Below the pieces are notes generated by a model, which ran no database searches, was not told where the DNA came from, and saw only the letters and a list, made by a program, of their open reading frames with translations. From G965222505 sp965222505 (GTDB taxonomy: Bacteria > Bacteroidota > Rhodothermia > Rhodothermales > DATKEJ01): 64,000 nt of DNA. The position numbers and the translations under genes are program-made. Location: the NCBI GenBank assembly GCA_965222505.1, contig OZ244956.1:3472001-3536000 (forward strand), read 5' to 3'. Of the stretch, positions 51,149-58,969 are shown piece by piece (the stretch's first letter is position 1; every line of letters starts with the position of its first letter).

Positions 51149-52762
51149 TTATCGCCGTAGCAACCGAAGCAATACCCTTTTGGGCACCACCCCCAACACC
51201 ACCAATCCGCTCCCATAAACCCCGACCAGTAACAGCTCAACCCACCAAACTTGTGCTCCCGGCACCTGCCACCAGAGCAAAAACAACCCCGCAGCCAGCA
51301 GGGTCGTAAGCGCAACCCGCCCCCAGGCGTACGGCACCGGATAGAAGTGCCTGCTGATGAAGAACAACATGCCCGCCATGGTGGCATAGGCCGCAAACGC
51401 GGCCCAGGCTGCCGCCGTCATGCCATAGCGGGGCACCAGCCCCACGTTCATGCCAATCGTGATGAGTGCGGCCCCCACGCTGCAATACACAAAGTATTTG
51501 GTCTTTTTGGTGATGTACAACCCGGCGGCAAAATTATAATACCAGCCCTGCAACAGGTAGGCCAGCAGCAAAATCGGCACAATGCGCAGGCCGAGCCAGT
51601 AGGCTGGGTCGATCAGGTTACGCCCGCCGGGCAGGGGCAGGGCCACCAACTCATCCACAAAAAATGAAAGGGTGAGCCATACCCCTAAGCCCACCGCTGT
51701 GAACAACGTGAAGACCTGTGCAAAGAGGGGTTGGGCATCCTCATCCTCGGCGTGTTGCAAAAAGAACGGCTGCCATGCAAACCGAAACATTTGTGCGAAG
51801 AGCGTCATGAAGATGGCAATCTTGAACCCGGCGGCCAGCACCCCCATCATGTAGGACCCATAGACCGCATCGGCGGCATCGGATACCTGTTGGGCCAGAT
51901 CGGCCGCACCCAGGCCGGAGGCTTCGCCGGTGGTGCGGGCCAGTTCCGAGGCATCGGCTGCTTTTTGGGCCAGGTCTTCAGTATCAATCGCATCGCTGTA
52001 GAGGCGCAAAACTTGCACGCCGTCCATCTTCCCGATATAGACCCGGCTGATGGTTTCCGTGGCGGCATAGCCCAGACCGCTGGGCAGAAAGGGTAGGCCA
52101 AAGTGCAACAGTTCCCGCCACAAACCTCCGTCGAAATGCAAGCGTAGCATGTGTAGGTACGTCGGCGTATGCATCACGAGCTTCACCGCCGAGGAAGCCA
52201 CATTGGCCATAAAGATGGCCTCAATGCCCATCCCGAAGGCCACGATCAACAGCACATTCAGGCCTACGTTGACGAAGATGTGCGTCAGTTGAATAACGGC
52301 AAACCGGATGGGCTGGTTCGAAAGGCGCAACTCGGCAAAAGGCACCACACACAGCGTATCCATCACCAGAATCAGGACGATGTAATGGAGCAGACGGTGC
52401 CATGCCACGTCCAGGTTCAGGGCATTCCCGATGGAGGACTTGAACAGCAGAAAGACCAGCGAAAGCGCCAGGGAGGAGCCGATCAGCATCCAGGTAATGG
52501 TACTGAAGACCGCATGGGCCTGCTTCCGTCCGGTTTTGCCGGAGGCGAACTTGAGATAAGCTGCCTCCATGCCGTAGGTATAGATGATGTTGAACACCAC
52601 AAACCCGGCATAGGCCGCTGCATAAATCCCTAACTCCTCCGGCGCAAAAAACCAGGTATAAAACGGGAAGATGAGAAACTGTACGGCGCGCCCGATGATG
52701 GACGAGATGCCGTAGATGGCCGTCTCGGAGGCGAGTTTGCGTAGGCGCTGTGCAAACCCCAT
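51149..52762 (-). CDS. Polysaccharide flippase (MATE/MVF superfamily)
   Basis: Integral membrane protein of 537 residues with about 14 predicted helices, most similar to Wzx-type exporters of lipid-linked oligosaccharides. Key segments are LASETAIYGISSIIGRAVQF at the N-terminus, FFAPEELGIYAAAYAGFVVF and GLPFLPSGLGYAATETISRV. A hydrophilic insertion of about 70 residues (about 290-360, rich in Ala, Asp and Glu: EDLAQKAADASELARTTGEA) is unusual and probably a cytoplasmic loop. The ATG at 52762 shares a base with the stop of the upstream gene (TAATG), so translation is coupled. Confidence 0.87.
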   Translation of the reverse strand: MGFAQRLRKLASETAIYGISSIIGRAVQFLIFPFYTWFFAPEELGIYAAAYAGFVVFNIIYTYGMEAAYLKFASGKTGRKQAHAVFSTITWMLIGSSLALSLVFLLFKSSIGNALNLDVAWHRLLHYIVLILVMDTLCVVPFAELRLSNQPIRFAVIQLTHIFVNVGLNVLLIVAFGMGIEAIFMANVASSAVKLVMHTPTYLHMLRLHFDGGLWRELLHFGLPFLPSGLGYAATETISRVYIGKMDGVQVLRLYSDAIDTEDLAQKAADASELARTTGEASGLGAADLAQQVSDAADAVYGSYMMGVLAAGFKIAIFMTLFAQMFRFAWQPFFLQHAEDEDAQPLFAQVFTLFTAVGLGVWLTLSFFVDELVALPLPGGRNLIDPAYWLGLRIVPILLLAYLLQGWYYNFAAGLYITKKTKYFVYCSVGAALITIGMNVGLVPRYGMTAAAWAAFAAYATMAGMLFFISRHFYPVPYAWGRVALTTLLAAGLFLLWWQVPGAQVWWVELLLVGVYGSGLVVLGVVPKRVLLRLLRR

Positions 52763-53268
52763 TAGCGCTGTGCAGGTTTGCGCTTGAAATTCAGGATCAG
52801 TCCGTCGATGAACAGGTGGCTGAAGTACCCGAGTACAGCAGCTCCGTAGAATGGCAGGCCAGAGAGGGGCCGTTCCGGAAAGAAGATATACGGCAGAATC
52901 AGGAGGGGGGAGGGGATGAGCAGCATGGCCCAGAGGGTGTGCGTCCACCCCCGATGTTTGCCCAGGATCGGCAGGATGGCAAACAGGCCCAGGTAAGCAG
53001 CTTCCTCAAAGTGCCGGGTGGCGATCAACACCACATCGACTAGAAAAAAGATCGTGTAGAAGAGGCTTTGTCCTTTTGAGTTGGTGTCCACATCCGGCCA
53101 TAGGCCAAACATCAGGCACAGGCCAAACAGGGCAAGGGGGTAGGCCACCAGTTCCATTTGGGTGAACTGCTGGTAGGCTGCATCCACAGAAAACAGGTAC
53201 AGTAACCCGGCCAGGTAGGGGACAAAGAAGGCCGTTGCCCCCGCAATGTGTCCACGGTATCCAGCCAT
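52762..53268 (-). CDS. Membrane-bound metal-dependent hydrolase, YdjM/DUF457-like
   Basis: Protein of 168 residues with four to five membrane helices. The conserved polar motifs of the family are visible: HIAGATAFF near the N-terminus, GLWPDVDTNSKGQ, KHRGWTHTLWAML and GYFSHLFIDGL, whose His and Asp residues would bind metal. YdjM-like proteins are of uncertain function. It is translationally coupled to the flippase, suggesting a shared cell-envelope role. Confidence 0.82.
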   Translation of the reverse strand: MAGYRGHIAGATAFFVPYLAGLLYLFSVDAAYQQFTQMELVAYPLALFGLCLMFGLWPDVDTNSKGQSLFYTIFFLVDVVLIATRHFEEAAYLGLFAILPILGKHRGWTHTLWAMLLIPSPLLILPYIFFPERPLSGLPFYGAAVLGYFSHLFIDGLILNFKRKPAQR

Positions 53269-53280
53269 CTAGATCCTCAC

Positions 53281-53403
53281 GAAGTAAACGAGCCGCAGGC
53301 GACTAACGAAGTAAACGAGCCGCAGGCGACTAACGAAGTAAACGAGCCGCAGGCGACTAACGAAGTAAACGAGCCGCAGGCGACTAACGAAGTAAACGAG
53401 CCA
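53281..53403. repeat. 27-bp tandem repeat, about 4.5 copies
   Basis: Unit starting GAAGTAAACGAGCCGCAGGC repeated exactly at 53281, 53308, 53335 and 53362, with a partial fifth copy from 53389. Non-coding, just upstream of the leftward membrane-hydrolase gene. Similar words (ACGAGCGTAGCGACTAACAA, GTGAGTCGCCTTTGGCTCGT) occur at 61243-61280 and 61454-61480, so the unit belongs to a dispersed family. Confidence 0.9.
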
Positions 53404-53457
53404 GCGCGAGGGCACAGCCTGACGGATGTAACTAAGGCGACTCACGAGATACACGTG

Positions 53458-53883
53458 TTAGTGAAGGTCAGTAAAGTATTTCACCGCCAGATGGTACCCG
53501 GCCAATCCAAAGCCTACAATCTGCCCGGCGCAGGCTGCAGCTGTCAGGGATTTGTGCCGGAAGGCTTCACGGCGGTGTACATTGGAAATATGGACTTCCA
53601 CCACCGGTACCGACAGGGGGGCAATGGCATCGTGCAGGGCGACCGACGTATGGGTGTATCCCGCAGGGTTCATGATGATACCCGTGAACCCTTCCTGCTC
53701 GGCGGCATGTAACCGGTCGATGAGTCCGCCTTCGCTGTTGCTCTGGGCGAAGGTGAAGGCCACGTTTGGGAAGGTGGTGGTGAGGTCGGCTTCCAGGTCG
53801 GCGAGGGAGTCCTTGCCGTATATGTCAGTTTCACGGGTGCCCAACAGGTTCAGGTTGGGGCCGTTGAGCACGAGCAATTTCAT
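53458..53883 (-). CDS. aroQ: 3-dehydroquinate dehydratase, type II
   Basis: Dodecameric type II dehydroquinase of 141 residues, third step of the shikimate pathway. Active-site segments: LNGPNLNLLGTRETDIYG (Arg and Tyr of the flexible lid), QSNSEGGLIDRLHAA, MNPAGYTHTSVALHDAI and VEVHISNVHRREAFRHKSL. It overlaps the upstream MBL gene by 4 bp (ATGA). Confidence 0.96.
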   Translation of the reverse strand: MKLLVLNGPNLNLLGTRETDIYGKDSLADLEADLTTTFPNVAFTFAQSNSEGGLIDRLHAAEQEGFTGIIMNPAGYTHTSVALHDAIAPLSVPVVEVHISNVHRREAFRHKSLTAAACAGQIVGFGLAGYHLAVKYFTDLH

Positions 53884-54692
53884 GGGGCGATCTCCAGCGT
53901 CAGGCCGTCATACCCGAGGGCAATGCCTTTGGGCAGTTCGGCTTCGACGGCAGCGTGCGTGGCGTTGTGGGTCATATGAATGAAATACGTACGTTGGGCT
54001 CCAATGCGTTGGGCAGTCTCGACCGCTTCGGCAAAGGTAAAGTGCGTCGGGTGGGGGGTATGACGCAGGGCACTCAACACCAGTACATCCAGATTTTGCA
54101 ATTTGGCAAAGCTGGCCTCCGGAATGTGGCTGGTATCGGTCAAGTAGGCAAAACGCCCAATCCGAAAGCCGTACATGGGCAGTGTACCGTGGTACACATC
54201 CACAGGATCCACCAGGACCGGTGGCGCATCCCCGTATCGGTCGGCGATGCTAAAGGGGGCATCGACATCATGCATGGTGAGTTGCGGAACGCCCGGATAG
54301 CTCCCGTCCAGGAAAATATAGCTGAACATGCGCCGCATTTCGGTGGCCACATTAGGCCGGGCATAACAGGGCAAGGCTGCCCGATTTTGAAAGAAGTAAG
54401 GCCGAAGGTCGTCGATACCTGCCACGTGATCGAAATGATGATGCGTGTAGAGTACGGCATCAATACGCGGGATGGATTCCTGGAGCGCCTGAATGCGAAA
54501 ATCGGGGCCGGTGTCAATCAGCAAATGCACATCGCCTACGCGGACGATGCAAGCGCAGCGTGTGCGTTGGTCGCGTGGGTCGGTGGAGGTACACACCCTG
54601 CAGGTACATCCAATGACGGGGATGCCTGTGGAGGTACCGGTGCCGAGCAGGGTAATGTGGATGGGGCGTGCAGCGGGGTCAGGCGTCATCAA
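53880..54692 (-). CDS. MBL-fold metallohydrolase, PhnP-like
   Basis: Metallo-beta-lactamase-fold hydrolase of 270 residues. The metal motif is YTHHHFDHVAGIDDLRPY (HxHxDH) at about 81-98. It has LGTGTSTGIPVIGCTCRVCT near the N-terminus (the Cys pair is typical of PhnP/cyclic phosphodiesterase relatives) and LTDTSHIPE and HMTHNATHA as further metal ligands. The likely activity is phosphodiesterase; the biological substrate is unknown. It sits in a leftward operon between a small conserved gene (14-bp overlap) and aroQ (4-bp overlap). Confidence 0.88.
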   Translation of the reverse strand: MMTPDPAARPIHITLLGTGTSTGIPVIGCTCRVCTSTDPRDQRTRCACIVRVGDVHLLIDTGPDFRIQALQESIPRIDAVLYTHHHFDHVAGIDDLRPYFFQNRAALPCYARPNVATEMRRMFSYIFLDGSYPGVPQLTMHDVDAPFSIADRYGDAPPVLVDPVDVYHGTLPMYGFRIGRFAYLTDTSHIPEASFAKLQNLDVLVLSALRHTPHPTHFTFAEAVETAQRIGAQRTYFIHMTHNATHAAVEAELPKGIALGYDGLTLEIAP

Positions 54693-54972
54693 ACGTCAGG
54701 ATGGGGGCTTCCAGGCCACGTTCGACCCATGCATGTTCCAGGGCCACCCGAACCGACGGGCGCACAAAAACGGTGTCGACCGGGAGCGTCCGCAGGCATT
54801 CGGCCAGGAGGTTCAGGTGTATTTCCGCAGGATGTTGCTTGTTCAGCAACAGGCATGCCTCGCCGTGCACGATGCAGCGCCCACCACGGAAACGCCCGGC
54901 CTCACGCCGAACCTTGATGCCAAGCTGTTCGGTAAGCGCTTCGAGTTCCTTGACGATACGCTCGGTTTTCAT
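54679..54972 (-). CDS. Small conserved-type hypothetical protein
   Basis: Soluble protein of 97 residues: MKTERIVKELEALTEQLGIK then RREAGRFRGGRCIVHGEACL. The tight overlap with the MBL gene (14 bp) and good codon usage support it as a gene. The C-terminal strands (TVFVRPSVRVALEH) suggest an alpha/beta fold. Function unknown. Confidence 0.72.
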   Translation of the reverse strand: MKTERIVKELEALTEQLGIKVRREAGRFRGGRCIVHGEACLLLNKQHPAEIHLNLLAECLRTLPVDTVFVRPSVRVALEHAWVERGLEAPILTFDDA

Positions 54973-54993
54973 GATGCTATATGTTCTACAATC

Positions 54994-55755
54994 TCACCAG
55001 TTCACGCCCACCAAAATCGTGTGTCCGATGCTCTTGTAATCAAATACATCGTCGGTGAGGTTGGGAGCCAAATCGGATCCGTCGATATTCCATGCCTGGC
55101 CTCGGTACTGATACCCCATAGAAAGGCCCAGGTTGCCAAACAGTTCGCGGATGTTGACCTGGGCACGCGCCCGAAACATATTAGCGTTGCCGGCGAGCCC
55201 TTCGAAACTGCGGAGGGCCAGTCCGACGGCTGGTGTGGCGCGTACATCAAACTGAACCCGTTCGTCGGCGAGTGAACCGCCTGCGCCCAGGCCGGTCCCA
55301 ATGCCGAATACAGTAAAGTTAAACAATTCGTTGGTGAGGCCATCCCGCAGGTCTTGCCCCACCACACGGTATCCGGTGTGGATGACGATGGGGATGAACA
55401 GGCGCACATTGGGGCGGCGCACCACCGGTATGCCTACCCCACCAAAGACGGCCACATCAAGCAACTTAAGCTCAGATTGCCCAGGCACAGCTGCATCATC
55501 GGCACTTTGTTGGCCATAGGCGAGGCTAAAGTCAAAATTGGCCTGGCCAAACCGGAGGCTGTAGATGGGGCCCTCAAAGTCCAGGCGGGGGTCCGGGTTG
55601 CCGGAGCCGGCGTAGGTGAACGCCAGCGGGGTGTAGCCTACGGTGAGGGTGGTCAGGGACCGGGAGGAGGAGGGTTCATAGGAGAACATTTGCGCCGAGG
55701 CTACGCAAGGCAGCAGCAGGGCAACGGGCAGAACAAACAGGAACAGGCGGGACAT
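54994..55755 (-). CDS. Outer-membrane beta-barrel-like protein
   Basis: Protein of 253 residues with a signal peptide (MSRLFLFVLPVALLLPCVASAQ) and regularly alternating strands through to the end (LTTLTVGYTPLAFTYAGSG, FSLAYGQQS, VQFDVRATPAVGLALRSFEG, LGLSMGYQYRGQAW, TILVGVNW). The terminal aromatic residue is typical of outer-membrane barrels. ATG 55755 or 55761 can both serve. Unknown role. Confidence 0.72.
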   Translation of the reverse strand: MSRLFLFVLPVALLLPCVASAQMFSYEPSSSRSLTTLTVGYTPLAFTYAGSGNPDPRLDFEGPIYSLRFGQANFDFSLAYGQQSADDAAVPGQSELKLLDVAVFGGVGIPVVRRPNVRLFIPIVIHTGYRVVGQDLRDGLTNELFNFTVFGIGTGLGAGGSLADERVQFDVRATPAVGLALRSFEGLAGNANMFRARAQVNIRELFGNLGLSMGYQYRGQAWNIDGSDLAPNLTDDVFDYKSIGHTILVGVNW

Positions 55756-55844
55756 CAACATGCAGAGGCAAAGGTCAGCGGTTACCAGGACGTCGGTGCT
55801 CCAGTAGCCGCATCGTCCGGGGGATAAGCAACCGCCGGGTGCTG

Positions 55845-57737
55845 TCAGGCGCTTTTGGCATACTGTCGGGTAATGTTCTTGCGTGTAGTGGGGTCCTTGA
55901 ACACATAACGCCCTGGATCCAGGGCTGCGTCCATTTCGAGTTCGACGCGGATGCGGTGTTTGATGTACCACTTCGTGAGCGTACTTGGCAGGCCCCGTTT
56001 CAGGATGGCCGCAGCAAAGGGGTTGACGCGCAACTTGACCGTTTTCTTTTTGGTCTTTTTACGGTACACAGCCAGCCACTGGTCGATGTCCCGCATAAAG
56101 GTATTGACATCGGCTCTGCGGGTCATGTCCGGCTTGGCCTGTTCGCGCTCGTGGTTGGGTTGGCGGGGTTTCCGGGCTGGGCGCTCTTTGGGTTTTGGGG
56201 CCGTTGGTTTGGGTTCATTCGCTTCCTTTTCAGCCTGGGCCTGGAGCACTTCTTCGCTGAGGGAAGCATCCCGTGTGATGCTGGGCCGGAGGCGCTGCCG
56301 GGTAATCTGGACGAGCCCAAAGTCGCTCATGGGCAGCACCTTCGTTACGGCACGGTCTTTTCGGAATGCCCGTTTGAGTTCATCGACCACCTTGCGGCGG
56401 TTCTTGTCGTCTCGTTGATCAATAAAATCGACCACAATAATGCCACCGAGATCGCGTAGCCGCAGTTGTTTGGCGATGACCCGGGCAGCTTCCTGGTTGA
56501 CCTTGAGCGAGTTTTCTTCCTGGCTTTTGCCCTGGCCATGCCCGGCCCGGCCCGAGTTCACATCCACAACGTGCATGGCCTCGGTATGTTCGATAAAGAT
56601 GTAGCCGCCGGAAGGCAGGTTGACCCGGTCGGAAAAGGCTTCTGCCATCGCGCCGTCAATCCCTACGTGTTCGTAGATCGGTTTTTTTCCTTTGTATTCC
56701 TTGATGGCCGGCACCATGTCTGGCGCGACGGCCTGTACGTAGTTTTTGATGCTCCGAAACAGCCGGGGGTCATCAATCAGGATGCGCTCGTAATCTTCCG
56801 TGAACAGGTCGCGCACGACGGAGGAGACCATGCTTACATCCTGATGCAGGAGTTGGGGCGGGTTGGGCTTTTTGTCCAGTTTGGCCTGGATCTTTTCCCA
56901 CTTTTTGAGGAGCACCTGCAGGTCGCGGTCCAGCGTCTTGGCATCCCGTCCATCGGCGACGGTGCGGACGATCATGCCAAAGTTGTCCGGTACCAGGCTT
57001 TGGGCCACGGCGCGTAGCCGTCGGCGTTCCCGCATGGACCAGATGCGCCGGGAGACGGCCACATAATCCCCAAAAGGAATCAGGACCATAAACCGGCCGG
57101 CCAGGGCCACGTTGGTCGTGATGCGGCTGCCTTTGGAGGCCATGGGTTCCTTGATGATCTGGACCAGCACCCGCTGGTTGTTACGCAGGTACCGTGCCGG
57201 ATGAGTCTGTTCCTTGGCGGCAGATTTATCCTCGGTGGCTTTACCGTTGGTCTGGGCGTTCTTTTGATTGCCTTTTGTCTGGGTTTTGCCTTTTGCCTGG
57301 GTTTTGCCTTTTTGGGCATTCCTTTTTTTTCCCCCGCCGTGCCGGTTGTTTCTGTTATTCTTCGCCGGGGCGGGGTCGTCGAGGTCGGTGTCGGCTTCTT
57401 CGTTGTCCAGGGTAATGGACGTACGCTTGCGCATGCGCAGCGATACGGTGAAGTCGGCTGCTTTAACCGGTTCGCCGAGAGATTTGAGCAGGGCGGGTAA
57501 CGTTTCGCTTACATCGGAGAAATGCAAAAATGCATCCTGTTTCATGCCGATGTCAACAAAAGCGGCCTGGATGCTGGGCATCAGGTTGCGTACCCGGGCA
57601 TAGTGAATATCCCCGATGGTACGGGTGTTCTCCGGGTTTTCGATATGGAGCTCTACGAGATCACCATTTTCGACAATCGCTATTCGGGCCTGATCCTTAC
57701 TCGCATGAATAATGATTTCCTTTTTGGATTTTGCCAT
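55845..57737 (-). CDS. rng: Ribonuclease G/E family endoribonuclease
   Basis: Endoribonuclease for rRNA and mRNA processing, 630 residues. The N-terminal S1 RNA-binding domain (about 40-210, ARVRNLMPSIQAAFVDIGMK) is split by a low-complexity basic insertion (about 118-190, rich in Lys, Asn, Gly and Gln: KKRNAQKGKTQAKGKTQTKG) absent from E. coli RNase G. The catalytic DNase I-like part has YIFIEHTEAMHVVDVNSGRA (metal-binding Asp) and GIIVVDFIDQRDDKNRR (second Asp). The C-terminus (about 490-630) is unlike RNase E scaffolds. A pair of dyads in the 5' leader may regulate it. Confidence 0.92.
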   Translation of the reverse strand: MAKSKKEIIIHASKDQARIAIVENGDLVELHIENPENTRTIGDIHYARVRNLMPSIQAAFVDIGMKQDAFLHFSDVSETLPALLKSLGEPVKAADFTVSLRMRKRTSITLDNEEADTDLDDPAPAKNNRNNRHGGGKKRNAQKGKTQAKGKTQTKGNQKNAQTNGKATEDKSAAKEQTHPARYLRNNQRVLVQIIKEPMASKGSRITTNVALAGRFMVLIPFGDYVAVSRRIWSMRERRRLRAVAQSLVPDNFGMIVRTVADGRDAKTLDRDLQVLLKKWEKIQAKLDKKPNPPQLLHQDVSMVSSVVRDLFTEDYERILIDDPRLFRSIKNYVQAVAPDMVPAIKEYKGKKPIYEHVGIDGAMAEAFSDRVNLPSGGYIFIEHTEAMHVVDVNSGRAGHGQGKSQEENSLKVNQEAARVIAKQLRLRDLGGIIVVDFIDQRDDKNRRKVVDELKRAFRKDRAVTKVLPMSDFGLVQITRQRLRPSITRDASLSEEVLQAQAEKEANEPKPTAPKPKERPARKPRQPNHEREQAKPDMTRRADVNTFMRDIDQWLAVYRKKTKKKTVKLRVNPFAAAILKRGLPSTLTKWYIKHRIRVELEMDAALDPGRYVFKDPTTRKNITRQYAKSA

Positions 57738-58474
57738 GCCATTACATCAATGGCTCCCACGGCGATCACCTGAAATGCATAGGCTTGGCCGGTCTACTGT
57801 AGATCGGCGTATCCGTTAAATGATGCCGGATAGACCGGCGTTAAGTGCCCGGAAATCCCGACTTAGCCCAAAAACCTGATGCCCTAATCAGGTTGAATCG
57901 TGAGCAAGCCATGTTGCCTTGGGGGCTACCGAAGCCTTTGCGTCGGCAGATACCGCATGGCCTGCTGCAGGGTAACGGATGTTGGAAGCCTGTGTCTCAA
58001 ACGGACCCGGTCGAGTGGGGTAGACATACACAGACCTGGAGCCTGTATCGGCCTAATGGCACCCGGTTGCGACCGGTTCAGATAATCCGGCTCGTGTGAG
58101 CCAGGGTCAAAAAAAAGCACAAGGTGGCGCAACATGCGCCTGAAAAAAGATGCGATGCGCGGACCCTTAAAGGTCGATACTCGGCCCTGATGGCCCCACG
58201 CTCGATCCAGGTGTCCGGCTTCAGGCTGTAAAAAATTAACGAGGGTTTGGCCTCGGGATGGGGCGCACAATTACGCACCCAGGGTTGCAACCTGTAACAC
58301 AGACAAAACACGAATCATTGTTTTATGACCCTGTAAAATACGGTATTTTTGACTAAGGAGTTTAGCTTAATCAAAAACGCACCCTGTATTCTTGTGCAGA
58401 GCCGGGGAGGAGACCGCTGTCTTTTTTCCGGCCAAAGGGTGTCGGGATCGGCTTCCATCGTGTATCTTTGCCGT
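57738..58474. other. Long intergenic region upstream of rng and the receptor genes
   Basis: 737 bp with no convincing gene. Near the rng start there is a 9-bp inverted repeat GCCGGTCTA/TAGACCGGC (57789-57797 and 57832-57840) and a hairpin AACCTGAT/ATCAGGTT with a 6-nt loop (57874-57895). These may be 5' leader structures of the rng mRNA. The right part (57900-58440) holds only short frames with no recognisable product, and includes the promoter region of the lipoprotein-receptor pair. Confidence 0.5.
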
Positions 58475-58966
58475 ATGCAAAGTTTGTTCCATTACACGAT
58501 GTTGGGGTTGATGGTTGGGATGCTGGGCTGTACCCACGGGTTCGAGCCACCCGCCGAGCCGCCCGTCGGTGAGGTTGAGGTAGCCATCACCTACCTCGGC
58601 CACCCGGAAGCGTGGCCCACCACGCAGGATTCCCTCCGCGACCTGCGCTTTGTGGCCATGCAATTTGTTCCGGAGGACACCACCGACTTTTTCCAACTCA
58701 ACCGCATGGCCATCAGTGATCCGCTGGAACGCCGCCCCGATTTTCGTACAGCGCAGGATACCGTACTGCTCACCGAGGTTGAACCGGGTCTCTATCCGTA
58801 TAGTGGCGTGGCCCAACAGTTCTCTTCGTTCATTCTGGATTGGCGGCCGGTGGGCCTCTATGAAGGCAACGGCGGGATTTTTACCGTACGGGCCGGAGAA
58901 CGGGTGCACCTCACCGTACAGGTCGATTTCCGCAACCCCCCGCCTTTTCCGCCCGAACCACGATAG
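58475..58966 (+). CDS. Small lipoprotein paired with TonB-dependent receptor
   Basis: Lipoprotein of 163 residues with a signal peptide ending in LGC (MLGLMVGMLGC). The mature part is Pro/Glu-rich at first and then a beta-type domain (VGEVEVAITYLGHPEAW, RFVAMQFVPEDT, GGIFTVRAGERVHLTVQVDF) resembling immunoglobulin-like lipoproteins. The ATG at 58475 is chosen over frames further upstream. It ends 3 bp before the TonB-dependent receptor, so they are a unit; a role as surface partner of the receptor is inferred. Confidence 0.75.
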   Translation: MQSLFHYTMLGLMVGMLGCTHGFEPPAEPPVGEVEVAITYLGHPEAWPTTQDSLRDLRFVAMQFVPEDTTDFFQLNRMAISDPLERRPDFRTAQDTVLLTEVEPGLYPYSGVAQQFSSFILDWRPVGLYEGNGGIFTVRAGERVHLTVQVDFRNPPPFPPEPR

Positions 58967-58969
58967 CCC

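Noticed and set aside
53248..53712. Plus-strand frame beginning with tandem NEVNEPQAT peptide repeats
   Set aside because: The repeats are non-coding intergenic DNA and the rest is antisense to aroQ.
57900..58440. Possible cobalamin or other riboswitch ahead of the TonB-dependent receptor pair
   Set aside because: No recognisable B12-box or other conserved riboswitch core could be found by eye; an Infernal search would be needed.
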